DNA from: Xylanibacter rarus
Lineage (GTDB): Bacteria > Bacteroidota > Bacteroidia > Bacteroidales > Bacteroidaceae
DNA length: 64,000 nt
Direction of reading: 5' to 3'
Assembly: GCF_001275135.1 (NCBI RefSeq)
Contig: NZ_LFQU01000001.1
Span: forward strand, 186,001-250,000
Positions 8,609 to 18,528 of this stretch are shown here, one piece after another. Position numbers and translations under genes: made by a program. The notes below the pieces were generated by a model that worked only from the letters and a program-made list of their open reading frames with translations, ran no database searches and was not told the origin of the DNA. The first letter of the stretch is position 1, and each line of letters opens with the position of its first letter.

Positions 8609-10045
8609 ATGAAGTTACTGACAAACGCCGAATTGGCAAGCCTGCTTGATAAAGATATATTCCATAAGATTTCTTCTGCCGCCGATTCGCTTAACCTCGA
8701 ATGTTATGTTGTCGGCGGATATGTCCGCGATCTGTTTCTTGAAAGGCCGTCGAACGATATCGACGTGGTTGTGGTGGGCAGCGGCATACAGCTTGCCGAC
8801 GCACTGAAAAAGGAACTTGGGCGCAAGGCCAAGTTGTCGGTGTTCCGCAATTTCGGAACGGCACAGGTGAAATACCGCGACCTTGAGGTGGAGTTTGTCG
8901 GCGCAAGAAAGGAAAGCTATACGCACGACTCGCGCAAGCCGGTGGTTGAAGACGGCACGCTGGAGGACGACCAGAACAGGCGCGACTTTACGATAAACGC
9001 TCTTGCCGTGTGTCTTAACGGGCCGCGCTTCGGCGAGCTTGTAGATCCATTCGACGGAATTGCCGACATGGAAGACGGCATAATACGCACGCCGCTCGAC
9101 CCCGACATAACTTTCTCTGACGACCCGCTGCGCATGTTGCGCTGCATAAGGTTTGCCACTCAGCTTAACTTCTTTATCGAAGAGGAGACGTTCGATGCCC
9201 TTGAGCGCAACGCCGACCGCATAGGCATAATCAGCGGAGAGCGCATTGCCGAGGAACTCGACAAGATAATGATGACCAAGACGCCGAGCAAGGGCTTCGT
9301 TGACCTGCAGCGCTGCGGTCTGCTTCAGCGCATACTGCCCGAGCTGGCTGCCATGGATATGGTGGAGACAAGGCAGGGAAGGGCGCACAAAAACAACTTT
9401 TATCACACGCTTGAGGTGCTAGACAACGTGTGCAAGCACTCTGACAACCTGTGGCTGAGATGGGCTGCGCTGATGCACGACATAGGCAAGCCGAAGACCA
9501 AGCGATGGGACCAGAAGATAGGATGGACTTTCCATAACCATAATTATATAGGCGCAAAGATGGTGCCCGAGATATTCAGACGACTGAAACTGCCGCTCGA
9601 CAGCAAGATGAAGTATGTGCAGAAGCTCGTAAACCTGCACATGCGGCCTATCGTTATTGCCGACGACGTGGTTACGGACAGTGCTGTAAGGCGACTGCTT
9701 AACGATGCCGGCGACGACATAGACGACCTGATGATGCTGTGCGAGGCAGACATAACGAGCAAGAACGAGGTGCGCAAGCGCCATTTCCTCGAGAATTTCC
9801 GCATCGTGCGCTCTAAGCTCCACGACCTGAAGGAGAAGGACTATAAGCGCCTGCTGCAGCCCTGCATCGACGGAACAGAGATAATGGAGATGTTCAACCT
9901 TAAGCCTTCGCGTGAGGTTGGCGAGCTGAAGAAGGTGCTGAAGGATGCCGTGCTTGACAACAAGGTGCCCAACGAGCGCGAGCCGCTGATGCAGCTGCTT
10001 ATGGAGAAGGCACGTGAAATGGGACTTTGTCAGGATAAGGCTTGA
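8609..10045 (+). CDS. cca: CCA tRNA nucleotidyltransferase with HD domain
   Basis: This enzyme adds or repairs the 3' CCA end of tRNAs, which is needed here because the tRNA gene at 13-86 lacks an encoded CCA. The 478-residue protein has the class II nucleotidyltransferase head: GGYVRD at 36-41, the metal-binding DID at 50-52, then RRDFTINALA. The tRNA-binding middle domain includes DPLRMLRCIRFATQLNF. A C-terminal HD domain has LMHDIGKPKT followed by a histidine-rich stretch (TFHNHNYIGA) and may act as a phosphohydrolase. I chose ATG 8609 because the promoter lies at 8577-8584. Confidence 0.95.
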   Translation: MKLLTNAELASLLDKDIFHKISSAADSLNLECYVVGGYVRDLFLERPSNDIDVVVVGSGIQLADALKKELGRKAKLSVFRNFGTAQVKYRDLEVEFVGARKESYTHDSRKPVVEDGTLEDDQNRRDFTINALAVCLNGPRFGELVDPFDGIADMEDGIIRTPLDPDITFSDDPLRMLRCIRFATQLNFFIEEETFDALERNADRIGIISGERIAEELDKIMMTKTPSKGFVDLQRCGLLQRILPELAAMDMVETRQGRAHKNNFYHTLEVLDNVCKHSDNLWLRWAALMHDIGKPKTKRWDQKIGWTFHNHNYIGAKMVPEIFRRLKLPLDSKMKYVQKLVNLHMRPIVIADDVVTDSAVRRLLNDAGDDIDDLMMLCEADITSKNEVRKRHFLENFRIVRSKLHDLKEKDYKRLLQPCIDGTEIMEMFNLKPSREVGELKKVLKDAVLDNKVPNEREPLMQLLMEKAREMGLCQDKA

Positions 10046-10288
10046 CAAAGGTGCTGTCGTTTCCGGTAGACCGGCCTTGCGCTTTGCCATGCAATGCCGG
10101 TGCTGAAGGTATCGGCTGAATGTAAATCTTTTTATTTTTCGCAGACGTTTGGCGCCTCTACATCGCCAACGCCCGCGACGCAAAGGTATTTCTGACAGAA
10201 AACGGTCTAAAAACGATGGTTTGGTTAAGTGTCTGACGGGCAGCATTTTAATGTTTTATGCAGTATGAGTTTTCTTTTCCAAAAATGC

Positions 10289-10420
10289 AAAATGTGGCAT
10301 CTTGCAGTGTAAAACCTATCCTTTTAGAGGTCAAAATGTCGCCTTTTGCGTTCTAATTTCACCCGTTTGTGTCTCCAAAACAGGCTGATTTTATATACGA
10401 AACTGCACTTGGTGTGAATT
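10289..10420 (+). repeat. 22-bp phased A/T-tract array 2 (6 units)
   Basis: Units start at 10289, 10311, 10333, 10355, 10377 and 10399. Each begins with a short A run (mostly AAAA), and most have a T run 11 bases later, for example AAAATGTCGCCTTTTGCG at 10333. No arm element is adjacent, so the array exists independently of that element. Confidence 0.78.
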
Positions 10421-10781
10421 AATCTTAAATTGTTGGTCCTACAGCGTTGTGTGTTTTAACATATTTTTGTTATCTGCTTTCTGTTTCGTCAAAAACAAAT
10501 GTCCTGATTTTTTACCGCTTTTTGTGCCGCGTACCGGCAGCGTGTTTTGTCCGAATAGCGCGATAATTATGTGGAAAGCGTTGCCATGCGCTGCGTTGCA
10601 TGTATGCTTCGTTTTGTAATTATTTTTCGTTTTCAGGCCTTGTGCGCCGCATTGCGTGCATAGCTTTAAATTTTGACGCGCACACTGTTCAAAATGTTTT
10701 TGTTAATGCTACTTACAGTGAATTAGAGTTAAAACACAATAATTATCATTTAACCTTAATGTAATATTCAATAATAATATG

Positions 10782-10789
10782 TACATTTG
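10782..10789 (+). promoter_or_regulatory. -7 box of the RND efflux operon
   Basis: TACATTTG matches the Bacteroidetes -7 box. It leaves a leader of about 85 bases before the start codon at 10880. The -33 box is not clear. Confidence 0.5.
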
Positions 10790-10879
10790 CATCTCGAAAA
10801 CTACCGGTGTGAAAATAGTTTTCAAAATATGATATAAGCAAATTAGAAATAATAGTATAAAAATTTTAGGAAAATAGGT

Positions 10880-12076
10880 ATGAAAAGAAACAAATTTTTA
10901 TTGCTTGCATTTGCTGTTGCCGCAATGTTAACATCGTGCGGGGGCAAGCAGGGAGGAAAAATGGGCGACAATGAGTTCGCTGTGAGGACAATAGAGACGC
11001 AGACCGCGAATCTCCAGTCTTCTTATCCTGCATCTATCAAGGGCGTCCAGGACGTGGAGATCCGCCCGAAAATTTCAGGATTCATAACAAAACTTTGCGT
11101 AAGAGAAGGACAGACCGTTAAGCGCGGTCAGCTGCTGTTCGTGATTGATAACGTAACTTATGCCGCAGCAGTGCGCCAGGCTAAGGCTGCCGTTAACTCA
11201 GCCAAGGCTCAGCTCAACACAGCAACTCTTACATACGAGAATAGCCAGAAGTTGTTCAAGAACAACGTAATCGGTTCTTACGAACTGCAGTCTGCCAAGA
11301 ACAGCTACGAGTCTGCTAAGGCAGCTCTTGCACAGGCTCAGGCCAACTATGTATCTGCAAAGCAGAATCTCGACTTCTGCTATGTTACAAGTCCGGCCAA
11401 CGGTGTAGTAGGCGATCTGCCTTATAAAGTCGGTGCGCTTGTAAGCTCTTCTAATGCAGAGCCGCTTACAACAGTGTCTGACATTAACTCAATGCAGGTT
11501 TACTTCTCAATGACTGAGAAAGACCTCCTCGACATGACAAAGACAGCCGGCGGACTCCACGCTGCAATAAAGGATTATCCTCCTGTTAAGCTGCAGCTTG
11601 CCGACGGTACAGTATACGGACATGACGGACGTGTGGCTGCTGTCAGCGGAGTAATCGACCAGAGCACAGGTTCTGTGTCTATTCGTGCCGACTTCCCCAA
11701 CCCTGAGCATCTGCTCAAGAGCGGCGGTTCAGGAAGCATCGTCGTGCCTCATGCAAGCTCTTCTGCCATCGTTGTTCCGCAGGAAGCTGTCGTACAGGTT
11801 CAGGACAGATACTTCGTTTATATCGTAGGAAAAGACAATAAGGTTAAGTATAGCGCCGTTACCGTAAACCCCAACAACGACGGTAAGAACTATATTATCG
11901 AAAGTGGTCTGAAGGCCGGCGACAAGATCGTTGTTAAGGGTGTTACCACCTTGAAGGACGGTATGCAGATAACACCGATAACAGAGGCTCAATATCAGGA
12001 GAAACTGAAGAAGACAAGCGAGATGGGCTCGCATCAGAACGACCTGAACAAACTGAAAGAAGACCTTACAAAGTAA
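10880..12076 (+). CDS. RND efflux periplasmic adaptor (AcrA/MexA type)
   Basis: The protein links the inner-membrane pump to the outer-membrane channel. It has 398 residues with a lipoprotein leader; lipobox LTSC gives Cys20. A lipoyl/barrel-sandwich half-motif (about 57-95: PKISGFITKLCVREGQTVKRGQ) leads into a helical hairpin rich in Ala and Gln (about 100-165). The second lipoyl half follows (CYVTSPANGVVGDLPYKVGALV), then the beta barrel and membrane-proximal domain. It is the first gene of a three-gene operon with the pump (12184) and channel (15413). Substrate range cannot be deduced. Confidence 0.96.
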   Translation: MKRNKFLLLAFAVAAMLTSCGGKQGGKMGDNEFAVRTIETQTANLQSSYPASIKGVQDVEIRPKISGFITKLCVREGQTVKRGQLLFVIDNVTYAAAVRQAKAAVNSAKAQLNTATLTYENSQKLFKNNVIGSYELQSAKNSYESAKAALAQAQANYVSAKQNLDFCYVTSPANGVVGDLPYKVGALVSSSNAEPLTTVSDINSMQVYFSMTEKDLLDMTKTAGGLHAAIKDYPPVKLQLADGTVYGHDGRVAAVSGVIDQSTGSVSIRADFPNPEHLLKSGGSGSIVVPHASSSAIVVPQEAVVQVQDRYFVYIVGKDNKVKYSAVTVNPNNDGKNYIIESGLKAGDKIVVKGVTTLKDGMQITPITEAQYQEKLKKTSEMGSHQNDLNKLKEDLTK

Positions 12077-12183
12077 ATCAGGTCGCCGGGCTCTGCGGCG
12101 TATGCAGGCGTCAGAGTGAATGCTTATGACGCCACTTGCCCTCAGCCTTACAACCTCATAAACAAAAGTAAAACAGAAAAAAC

Positions 12184-15100
12184 ATGAGATTAGATAACTT
12201 TATAAAACGCCCGGTGCTGTCTACGGTTATCTCAATATTGACAGTCATCCTGGGTCTTATCGGATTGGTGTCGTTGCCTATAGAGCAATACCCTGACGTT
12301 GCGCCGCCAACGGTGCAGGTAAGTGCCAACTATACGGGAGCCAATGCCCAGACCGTGCTCAACTCGGTTATCGTGCCGCTTGAAGAGCAGATCAACGGTG
12401 TGGAAGGCATGACATATATGACATCTACGGCAACGAACGAAGGTTCGGCCAGAATTACGGTGTTCTTTAACCAGGGTATGAACGCCGACATGTGTCAGGT
12501 AAATGTGCAGAACCGTGTGTCGCAAGCATCAGCCCTGCTGCCGGCCGAAGTTACAAAGGCCGGTGTGACGGTTGAAAAACGACAGACTTCAACCGTGCTC
12601 CTTATGGCCATCAAGGGAGACGCAGGCAGATACGACGAGAAGTTCTTGCAGAACTATGCCGACATCAACATCATTCCTGCCGTTAAGCGTGTAAGCGGTG
12701 TAGGTGGATGTGAAGTTATGGGTGCCAAGACTTATTCAATGCGTATTTGGCTCGACCCCGTAAAGATGAAGAATTACGGCCTTATGCCGACAGATATTTC
12801 TAATGTACTTGCCGAGCAGAATATTGAGGCTGCTCCCGGTAAGTTTGGTGAGCAAAGCGACAACCAATATGAATATACAATACGTTATAAAGGACGTTTG
12901 CAGACTCCTACCGAATTTGAGAACATGGTTATCTCAAGCGACGCAAACGGCAACACTATCCGTGTTAAGGATGTTGCACGAGTAGAGCTCGGCGGACTTT
13001 ACTATAACGTTACTTCAAAGGTTAACGGTCAGCCGGCCGTCATGATGATGGTTACACAGACCGCTGGTTCTAACGCTACTCAGATTGTAAACGATATCAA
13101 GAAGGTTATCGACGAACAGCGCACTATGTTGCCTCCGGGCGTTGAGATTGTATATATGCAGGACGTTACAGAGTTCCTTTATGCATCAATGGCCGACCTT
13201 GTTCATACTCTGTTCGAGGCATTCGTGCTTGTGTTCATCGTGGTTTACTTCTTCCTGCAGGACTTCCGCTCTACACTTATTCCGCTTATCGCGGTGCCGG
13301 TGTCATTGGTCGGTACGTTCTTCTTCCTGTATGTATTTGGCTTCTCGCTCAACCTGCTTACGCTGTCTGCGTTAGTGCTTGCCATCGCGATTGTGGTCGA
13401 CGACGCCATAGTGGTCGTCGAGGCCGTCCATGCTAAGCTCGACCTTGGATACAAGTCGGCACGCCAGGCCTCTATCGACGCGATGAACGAAATCTCTGGA
13501 GCCATTATTTCTATTACGCTTGTGATGTCGGCCGTGTTTATTCCTGTGTCGTTCATCGGCGGAACTTCAGGTACGTTCTACAAGGAGTTCGGTATAACGA
13601 TGGCTATCTCAATCGTAATTTCGGCTATCAACGCTCTTACGCTTTCACCGGCATTGTGTGCGATATTGCTGAAGCCGAAGAACGAAGACGGCACAGTGCG
13701 CAAGATGTCAATGATTGACCGCTTCCATACTGCATTCAATGGCGCATACGGTAAGGTGCAGGACAAGTATACCAAGTGTGTCCGCAAGATAGTGGAGAAA
13801 CCGGTTATCGCAATAATTGCTGTGCTCATAGGTGTTGCTGCTCTGGTAGTTACTGCTATGAACACAAAGACTGGTCTTGTGCCTGACGAGGATACTGGTA
13901 CTGTATTCTGTACAGTGTCAACGCCTCCTGGAACCAGTCTTGAGAAGACCAACCTCGTTATGGATCAGGTTGACTCCATGCTTACTACCAACCCGGCCAT
14001 CGAGAACATCCTCCGTATCACCGGTTATAACTTCATTTCAGGACAAGGTTCAAACCAGGGTACGTTCATTGTCAAGCTGAAGTCGTTTGAGGACCGTGAC
14101 AAAGAAGAAGGATTCATGAAGTATTTCGATGTACACAGCATGGGTTCTAAGATGGTGCTCGGAATGATTTACAAGCAGACTGCTTCAATCAAGGGCGCAC
14201 AGATTTTGGCCTTCCAGCCGCCTATGGTGCAGGGATTCTCTGCAACCAACGGTTTGACATTCTCTATGCTCGACCGTACCGGTGGTGACGTGAATGCGTT
14301 CTTTAACATTACTCAGAAGTTCCTTGCAGAACTCAACCAGCGTCCTGAGATAGCTACGGCTATGACGTCATACAACTCTCAGTATCCGCAGTATATGATT
14401 GATGTTAATGTTGCAAAATGTAAGCAGAGCGGCATCGACCCGAACACCGTGCTTACTGCAATGCAGGGATACTATGGAGGTCTGTATTCTTCAAACTTCA
14501 ACTCATTCGGTAAGCTTTATCGTGTAATGATCCAGGCAGATCCGAAGATGCGTGAGGACATCAAGAGTATGAACAATGTATATGTAAGAACTGCAAACGG
14601 CATGGCTCCTATCAACGAGTTTGTAACAATGACCAAGGTTTACGGACCTCAGGAGATTGCACGTTTCAACCTCTTCACATCTATTGACATCAACGCCACT
14701 GCAGCAGACGGCTACTCTTCTGGTGACGCTATCCGTGCCATCGACGAAGTGGCTAAGCAGACTCTGCCTACAGGATATGGTTACGAGTTCTCTGGTCTGA
14801 CACGTTCAGAGCAGGAGTCTAGCAGCTCTACGATGATTATCTTCGCACTCTGTTTGACATTCGTTTACCTTATCTTGAGTGCACAGTATGAGAGCTATCT
14901 CGTTCCGCTGTCAGTGATTCTTTCTATTCCGTTCGGTATTGCCGGAGCGTTCGTCTTCACAGACCTGTTCGGAAAGAACAACGACATCTACATGCAGATT
15001 GCGTTGATTATGCTTATCGGACTTTTGGCCAAGAACGCCATCCTTATCGTGCAGTTTGCTCTTGAGCGCCGCCGCACCGGTATGGCATTGTCGTGGGCAT

Positions 15101-15426
15101 CAGTTCTCGGTGCAAGCGCCCGTCTGCGTCCTATCTTGATGACCTCGTTGGCTATGATTATCGGTCTTGCTCCGTTGCTCATCCCGATTGGTGTAGGATA
15201 CAACGGAAACATGACCCTTGGTGCAGCCGCTATCGGAGGTATGCTTATCGGTATGGTCTGCCAGCTTCTGGTTGTGCCTGCTCTGTTCTATATCTTCCAA
15301 TATCTGCAGGAGAAGATCAGACCGCTCGAGTTTGAAGACGAGGTTACTTCTGTCGATACAGAGTTGTTACAGTACACACGTCCTGTTGAAATGCTGAAAA
15401 ATGATGATAAAAATGAAAAAGAATAA
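12184..15426 (+). CDS. RND multidrug efflux pump, HAE1 family (AcrB/MexB type)
   Basis: This is the proton-driven inner-membrane trimer component. The 1080-residue length fits the family. The N terminus MRLDNFIKRPVLSTVISILTVILG is the usual first membrane segment. The Asp pair of transmembrane helix 4 is in AIVVDDAIVVVEAV, and the helix 10 lysine is in GLLAKNAILIVQFALERRR, so the proton relay is complete. Two large periplasmic loops (about 30-330 and 560-870) are present. The preceding 107 bases hold no promoter-like box that I can see. The stop lies inside the following channel gene. Confidence 0.97.
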   Translation: MRLDNFIKRPVLSTVISILTVILGLIGLVSLPIEQYPDVAPPTVQVSANYTGANAQTVLNSVIVPLEEQINGVEGMTYMTSTATNEGSARITVFFNQGMNADMCQVNVQNRVSQASALLPAEVTKAGVTVEKRQTSTVLLMAIKGDAGRYDEKFLQNYADINIIPAVKRVSGVGGCEVMGAKTYSMRIWLDPVKMKNYGLMPTDISNVLAEQNIEAAPGKFGEQSDNQYEYTIRYKGRLQTPTEFENMVISSDANGNTIRVKDVARVELGGLYYNVTSKVNGQPAVMMMVTQTAGSNATQIVNDIKKVIDEQRTMLPPGVEIVYMQDVTEFLYASMADLVHTLFEAFVLVFIVVYFFLQDFRSTLIPLIAVPVSLVGTFFFLYVFGFSLNLLTLSALVLAIAIVVDDAIVVVEAVHAKLDLGYKSARQASIDAMNEISGAIISITLVMSAVFIPVSFIGGTSGTFYKEFGITMAISIVISAINALTLSPALCAILLKPKNEDGTVRKMSMIDRFHTAFNGAYGKVQDKYTKCVRKIVEKPVIAIIAVLIGVAALVVTAMNTKTGLVPDEDTGTVFCTVSTPPGTSLEKTNLVMDQVDSMLTTNPAIENILRITGYNFISGQGSNQGTFIVKLKSFEDRDKEEGFMKYFDVHSMGSKMVLGMIYKQTASIKGAQILAFQPPMVQGFSATNGLTFSMLDRTGGDVNAFFNITQKFLAELNQRPEIATAMTSYNSQYPQYMIDVNVAKCKQSGIDPNTVLTAMQGYYGGLYSSNFNSFGKLYRVMIQADPKMREDIKSMNNVYVRTANGMAPINEFVTMTKVYGPQEIARFNLFTSIDINATAADGYSSGDAIRAIDEVAKQTLPTGYGYEFSGLTRSEQESSSSTMIIFALCLTFVYLILSAQYESYLVPLSVILSIPFGIAGAFVFTDLFGKNNDIYMQIALIMLIGLLAKNAILIVQFALERRRTGMALSWASVLGASARLRPILMTSLAMIIGLAPLLIPIGVGYNGNMTLGAAAIGGMLIGMVCQLLVVPALFYIFQYLQEKIRPLEFEDEVTSVDTELLQYTRPVEMLKNDDKNEKE

Positions 15427-16798
15427 TATATTGATAATGATTTCTGCGGCTGCTCTTTTAAGCAGCTGCGGAATCTACAACAAGTATGAGCGCCCGGAAG
15501 TGAACACCACGGGACTTGTACGCGATGTAGCTTCTGCCACAGACACTCTGGCTGTAACAGACACCACAAGCTTCGGCAACCTGCCTTGGCGCAGCGTGTT
15601 CACTGATCCGCAGTTGCAGTCTATCATAGAGAAAGGTCTTGCCAACAACACCGACATGCTCAACGCCGCGTTGAACGTTAAGATGGTTGAGGCTCAGCTC
15701 ACTGCTGCAAAGCTGGCTTTTGTGCCTTCGTTCACGTTCTCACCGCAGGGAACCATCAGTTCGTGGGACGGAAGCAAGGCCACAAAGACCTACTCGCTGC
15801 CCATCAACGCAAGCTGGAGCATCGACCTGTTCGGCAATCTGCTCAACCAGAAGCGCAGCGCACAGATGGCACTGCTCGCCACAAAAGACTATCAGCTCGT
15901 CGTTAAGACAAATCTCATAGCCAACATAGCAAACATGTATTACACGCTGATGATGCTCGACAAGCAGCTTGAGATTGTCGACAACATGACCGGCCTGACA
16001 AAGGATACATGGGACATGATGAAACTGCAGAAGGAGCTTGGCAACACTAAGGAGACAAGCGTGCAGAGTGCTGAGGCCAACTACTATTCAGTGCTTGCAC
16101 AGGCTGCCGACCTGAAGCGCCAGATACGCGAGACCGAGAACTCGCTCTCGCTGCTGATAGGCCAGCAGGCGCAGACCATTGGGCGCGGCAAACTCGACAA
16201 CCAGTCGCTTCCTTCTGAGTTCAGCACGGGTATCGGCATACAGATGCTCAACAACCGTCCTGACGTGCATTATGCCGAGATGACTCTCGCACAGTGCTTC
16301 TACGACGTGCAGACAGCCCGCTCTAAGTTTTATCCTAACATAACGATAAGCGCCTCAGGAGCATTCACCAACAGCTCAGGTGCCGGCATCGTCAATCCCG
16401 GCAAGTGGCTGCTCAGTGCAGTCGGCAGTCTTGTTCAGCCGATATTCATGAACGGTCAGCTCGTGGCAGGTCTGAAGGTGGCCAAGGCTCAGCAGGAACA
16501 GGCATACAACACATGGCAGAATGCCGTTCTGTCTGCCGGCAGCGAGGTAAGCAATGCCCTGGTGCTGTATAACTCTTCAGATGAGAAGAGCAAGCTGGAG
16601 CAGAAGCAGATAGAGAGCCTTACCAAGAACGTTGAATACACCAAAGACCTCTTTGCTATGGGCAACAGCACATACCTCGAGGTTATCAGCGCCCAGCAGT
16701 CACTGCTTAACGCGGAGCTGGCTAAGGTACAGGACGACTTCTATAAGATGCAGGCCGTTGTAAATCTTTATTACGCGCTCGGCGGCGGCAGAGATTAA
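15413..16798 (+). CDS. RND efflux outer-membrane channel (OprM/TolC type)
   Basis: The protein has about 461 residues with a lipoprotein leader (LLSSC, Cys19 from this start). It shows the duplicated outer-membrane-factor architecture: PWRSVFTDPQLQSIIEKGLANN near the N terminus and long helical segments rich in Ala, Gln and Leu. NRPDVHYAEMTLAQCFYDVQTARSKFYPNI begins the second half. The gene overlaps the pump gene by 14 bp, so translation is coupled. An in-frame ATG at 15401 is an alternative start; 15413 gives the more typical MKKN leader. Confidence 0.94.
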   Translation: MKKNNILIMISAAALLSSCGIYNKYERPEVNTTGLVRDVASATDTLAVTDTTSFGNLPWRSVFTDPQLQSIIEKGLANNTDMLNAALNVKMVEAQLTAAKLAFVPSFTFSPQGTISSWDGSKATKTYSLPINASWSIDLFGNLLNQKRSAQMALLATKDYQLVVKTNLIANIANMYYTLMMLDKQLEIVDNMTGLTKDTWDMMKLQKELGNTKETSVQSAEANYYSVLAQAADLKRQIRETENSLSLLIGQQAQTIGRGKLDNQSLPSEFSTGIGIQMLNNRPDVHYAEMTLAQCFYDVQTARSKFYPNITISASGAFTNSSGAGIVNPGKWLLSAVGSLVQPIFMNGQLVAGLKVAKAQQEQAYNTWQNAVLSAGSEVSNALVLYNSSDEKSKLEQKQIESLTKNVEYTKDLFAMGNSTYLEVISAQQSLLNAELAKVQDDFYKMQAVVNLYYALGGGRD

Positions 16799-16894
16799 GT
16801 TTCTTAAGTCATTGCCGGCGCTGCGCCGATGCTGACAGCACGATGACATTGCGCCGGGATGATGACGGTTATAACATAAATTAGAATTGATAAT

Positions 16895-17653
16895 ATGATT
16901 AGTCCTAAAGCAGAAATAGATCCTAAAGCAAAAATCGGAAAGAATGTTACTATCTATCCGTTTGCTTATATAGAAGGCGATGTTGAGATCGGTGACGACT
17001 GCGTCATCTATCCTTACGTCAGCATAATGAACGGTACCCGCCTGGGACGCGGCAACAAGGTGTTCCAGAACACTGTGCTTGGAGCTGTTCCTCAAGACTT
17101 CAACTATAAGGGTGACCCTTCTCATCTTATTATCGGAAACGGCAACATCATACGCGAGAATGTCGTTATCAACCGTGCAACGTTCAGCGACGGCAAGACC
17201 GTGATAGGCAACAACAACTTCCTTATGGAAGGCGTTCACGTGTCTCACGACACAAAGATTGGCAACGGCTGCGTGTTCGGATATGGTACGAAGATTGCCG
17301 GCGACTGCGTCATAGAGGATGCTGTGATATTCTCTTCTGGCGTTATTGCCAATCCGGGAGCACGTGTGGGCAAGGCGTCTATGGTGCAGAGCGGATGCCG
17401 CTTCAGCAAGGATGTTCCTCCGTATATCGTGGCAAGCGATAATCCGGTGAAGTATGGTGGCGTCAATACCACTATCCTTAACAACCATGGCGTTTCAGAG
17501 AAGGTGCAGAGCCATATCGCTAATGCATACCGTCTGGTGTTCCATGGGCAGACCAGTGTGTTTGATGCTGTATTGCAGATTAAGGAACAGGTACCTGATG
17601 GCGAAGAGATACGCCACATTATTGAGTTCATTAACGGACAAAATTGGGTATAA
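16895..17653 (+). CDS. LpxA-like UDP-GlcNAc O-acyltransferase paralogue
   Basis: The protein has 252 residues. A left-handed parallel beta-helix of hexapeptide repeats fills residues 1-190, and a short helical C terminus (about 200-252) has the LpxA-type AYRLVF pattern. LpxA features include the substrate loop GAVPQDFNYKGD (63-74) and the histidine pair HVSHD (His115, His118); His118 corresponds to the catalytic His125 of E. coli LpxA. However, the E. coli AGH and VHQF histidine positions read AGD (135-137) and ANPG here. It stands alone after the efflux operon rather than beside other lipid A genes. It may be a second LpxA or a related sugar-nucleotide acyltransferase. Confidence 0.8.
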   Translation: MISPKAEIDPKAKIGKNVTIYPFAYIEGDVEIGDDCVIYPYVSIMNGTRLGRGNKVFQNTVLGAVPQDFNYKGDPSHLIIGNGNIIRENVVINRATFSDGKTVIGNNNFLMEGVHVSHDTKIGNGCVFGYGTKIAGDCVIEDAVIFSSGVIANPGARVGKASMVQSGCRFSKDVPPYIVASDNPVKYGGVNTTILNNHGVSEKVQSHIANAYRLVFHGQTSVFDAVLQIKEQVPDGEEIRHIIEFINGQNWV

Positions 17654-17825
17654 TCAGTAAATTATAATGATTTCTAAGTTTATATCATTTTAGGGTTTAT
17701 CATTCGTGGGACTGACCGTGAGGTTCGTCCCACTTTCGTTTTTATCCCGAATCCTAAAGACAGATTTGGGTTTAAGCAGAATATATGCGGAGATGGATGA
17801 TTTCTTTGCCCTGCTGCCGGTGGCG

Positions 17826-17935
17826 ACAACATATCAGGCATATAGGCGAAAGGGCACATATTGCATTGCGAAAGACGGCAAAATGGAGACTAAAACACGG
17901 CCTATCGCACCATGAAAGGTATGCTTTTATGCAGG
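17826..17935 (+). repeat. 22-bp phased A/T-tract array 3 (4-5 units)
   Basis: Clear units start at 17848, 17870, 17892 and 17914, with a weaker one at 17826. Examples are GAAAGGGCACATATTGCATT and AAAACACGGCCTATCGC. The array ends 10 bases before the left tip of arm-element copy B. Here the array precedes the element, whereas at the other three sites it follows. Confidence 0.72.
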
Positions 17936-17945
17936 ATGATGACAT

Positions 17946-18254
17946 AAAAAGTTTTTCTTAAAAAACTCGTCACTCGTCACAATGCCACATAAGTCCCTGA
18001 CAGACAAATGTTTATAGCGTGACGAGTTGCCGCTCCAACTCGTCACATCCTGGCTGAAGATGCCATTTTAGCCGAACTTAACAAGGAAAACACCTGCTTG
18101 AAGTCAACCAAAATCAGGAAAAAAATAATGTTTTGTCCTTTATTGAGCATGATGTGATGAGTTGAAACTGCAACTCATCACACCGTAACGTCTTGTTTGT
18201 CAGTGTGTTATGGCCGTATGTGACGAGTGATGAGTTTTTTATGAAAATATTTAT
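17946..18254 (+). repeat. Inverted-arm intergenic element, copy B
   Basis: The left arm is 17946-18046: AAAAAGTTTTTC tip, CTCGTCACTCGTCAC, CTGACAGACAA, then hairpin GTGACGAGTTG (18019-18029) with CAACTCGTCAC (18036-18046). The right arm is 18154-18254, with hairpin GTGATGAGTTG/CAACTCATCAC and the inverted GTGACGAGTGATGAG near its end. Each arm is 101 bp and the interior is 107 bp. The interior contains GCCGAACTTAAC and CTTGAAGTCAACC, shared with the other copies. It lies between convergent genes. Confidence 0.9.
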
Positions 18255-18278
18255 ATAGCAAATTCCTTTTCCCCTTTC

Positions 18279-18328
18279 TGATTTCGGTTGACTTCAAACA
18301 GACCTTTCACTGATTAAAGTTTACTCCG
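18279..18328 (-). repeat. Free copy of the arm-element core
   Basis: On the minus strand this stretch contains TTTGAAGTCAACCGAAATCA, almost identical to the core of copies A and B. It is in reverse orientation just outside copy B and has no arms of its own. It suggests the core is a separate repeat or that copy B is composite. Confidence 0.6.
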
Positions 18329-18528
18329 TTTAGATTTAAGGCTGTTATTGGCTTGCTTGTTTTCTGTCGGTATGGTAACAAGCCGCTATCGGCAGACATA
18401 GATGTTAAGTTCGGGGCATTTAGATGTATGCGTAGGGCGAGCAGGCAGATGCCGAAAGCCTGTATTATTTAATGCCGTAAGGCCTTTGTCTGAGACTTAT
18501 GGCAGTGAAACTGGAGGCGGCGTATATA

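Larger units (their letters stand above)
10046..10879. other. Gene-free region upstream of the RND operon
   Basis: These 834 bases have no credible gene. They hold 22-bp array 2 (10289-10420) and, near the end, a -7 box at 10782-10789. No regulator gene of the TetR or MarR type is present next to the operon. Confidence 0.75.

Noticed and set aside
12077-12183. Separate promoter between adaptor and pump genes
   Set aside because: I see no TAnnTTTG box in this gap, so the pump is most simply read from the upstream promoter.
16700-17488. A 262-residue minus-strand frame
   Set aside because: It is antisense to the LpxA-like gene and the end of the channel gene, with no supporting features.
17946-18254. 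Integron attC or insertion-sequence end interpretation
   Set aside because: There is no integrase or transposase, no core GTTRRRY-type sites, and both arms are near-equal. The MITE-like description fits better.
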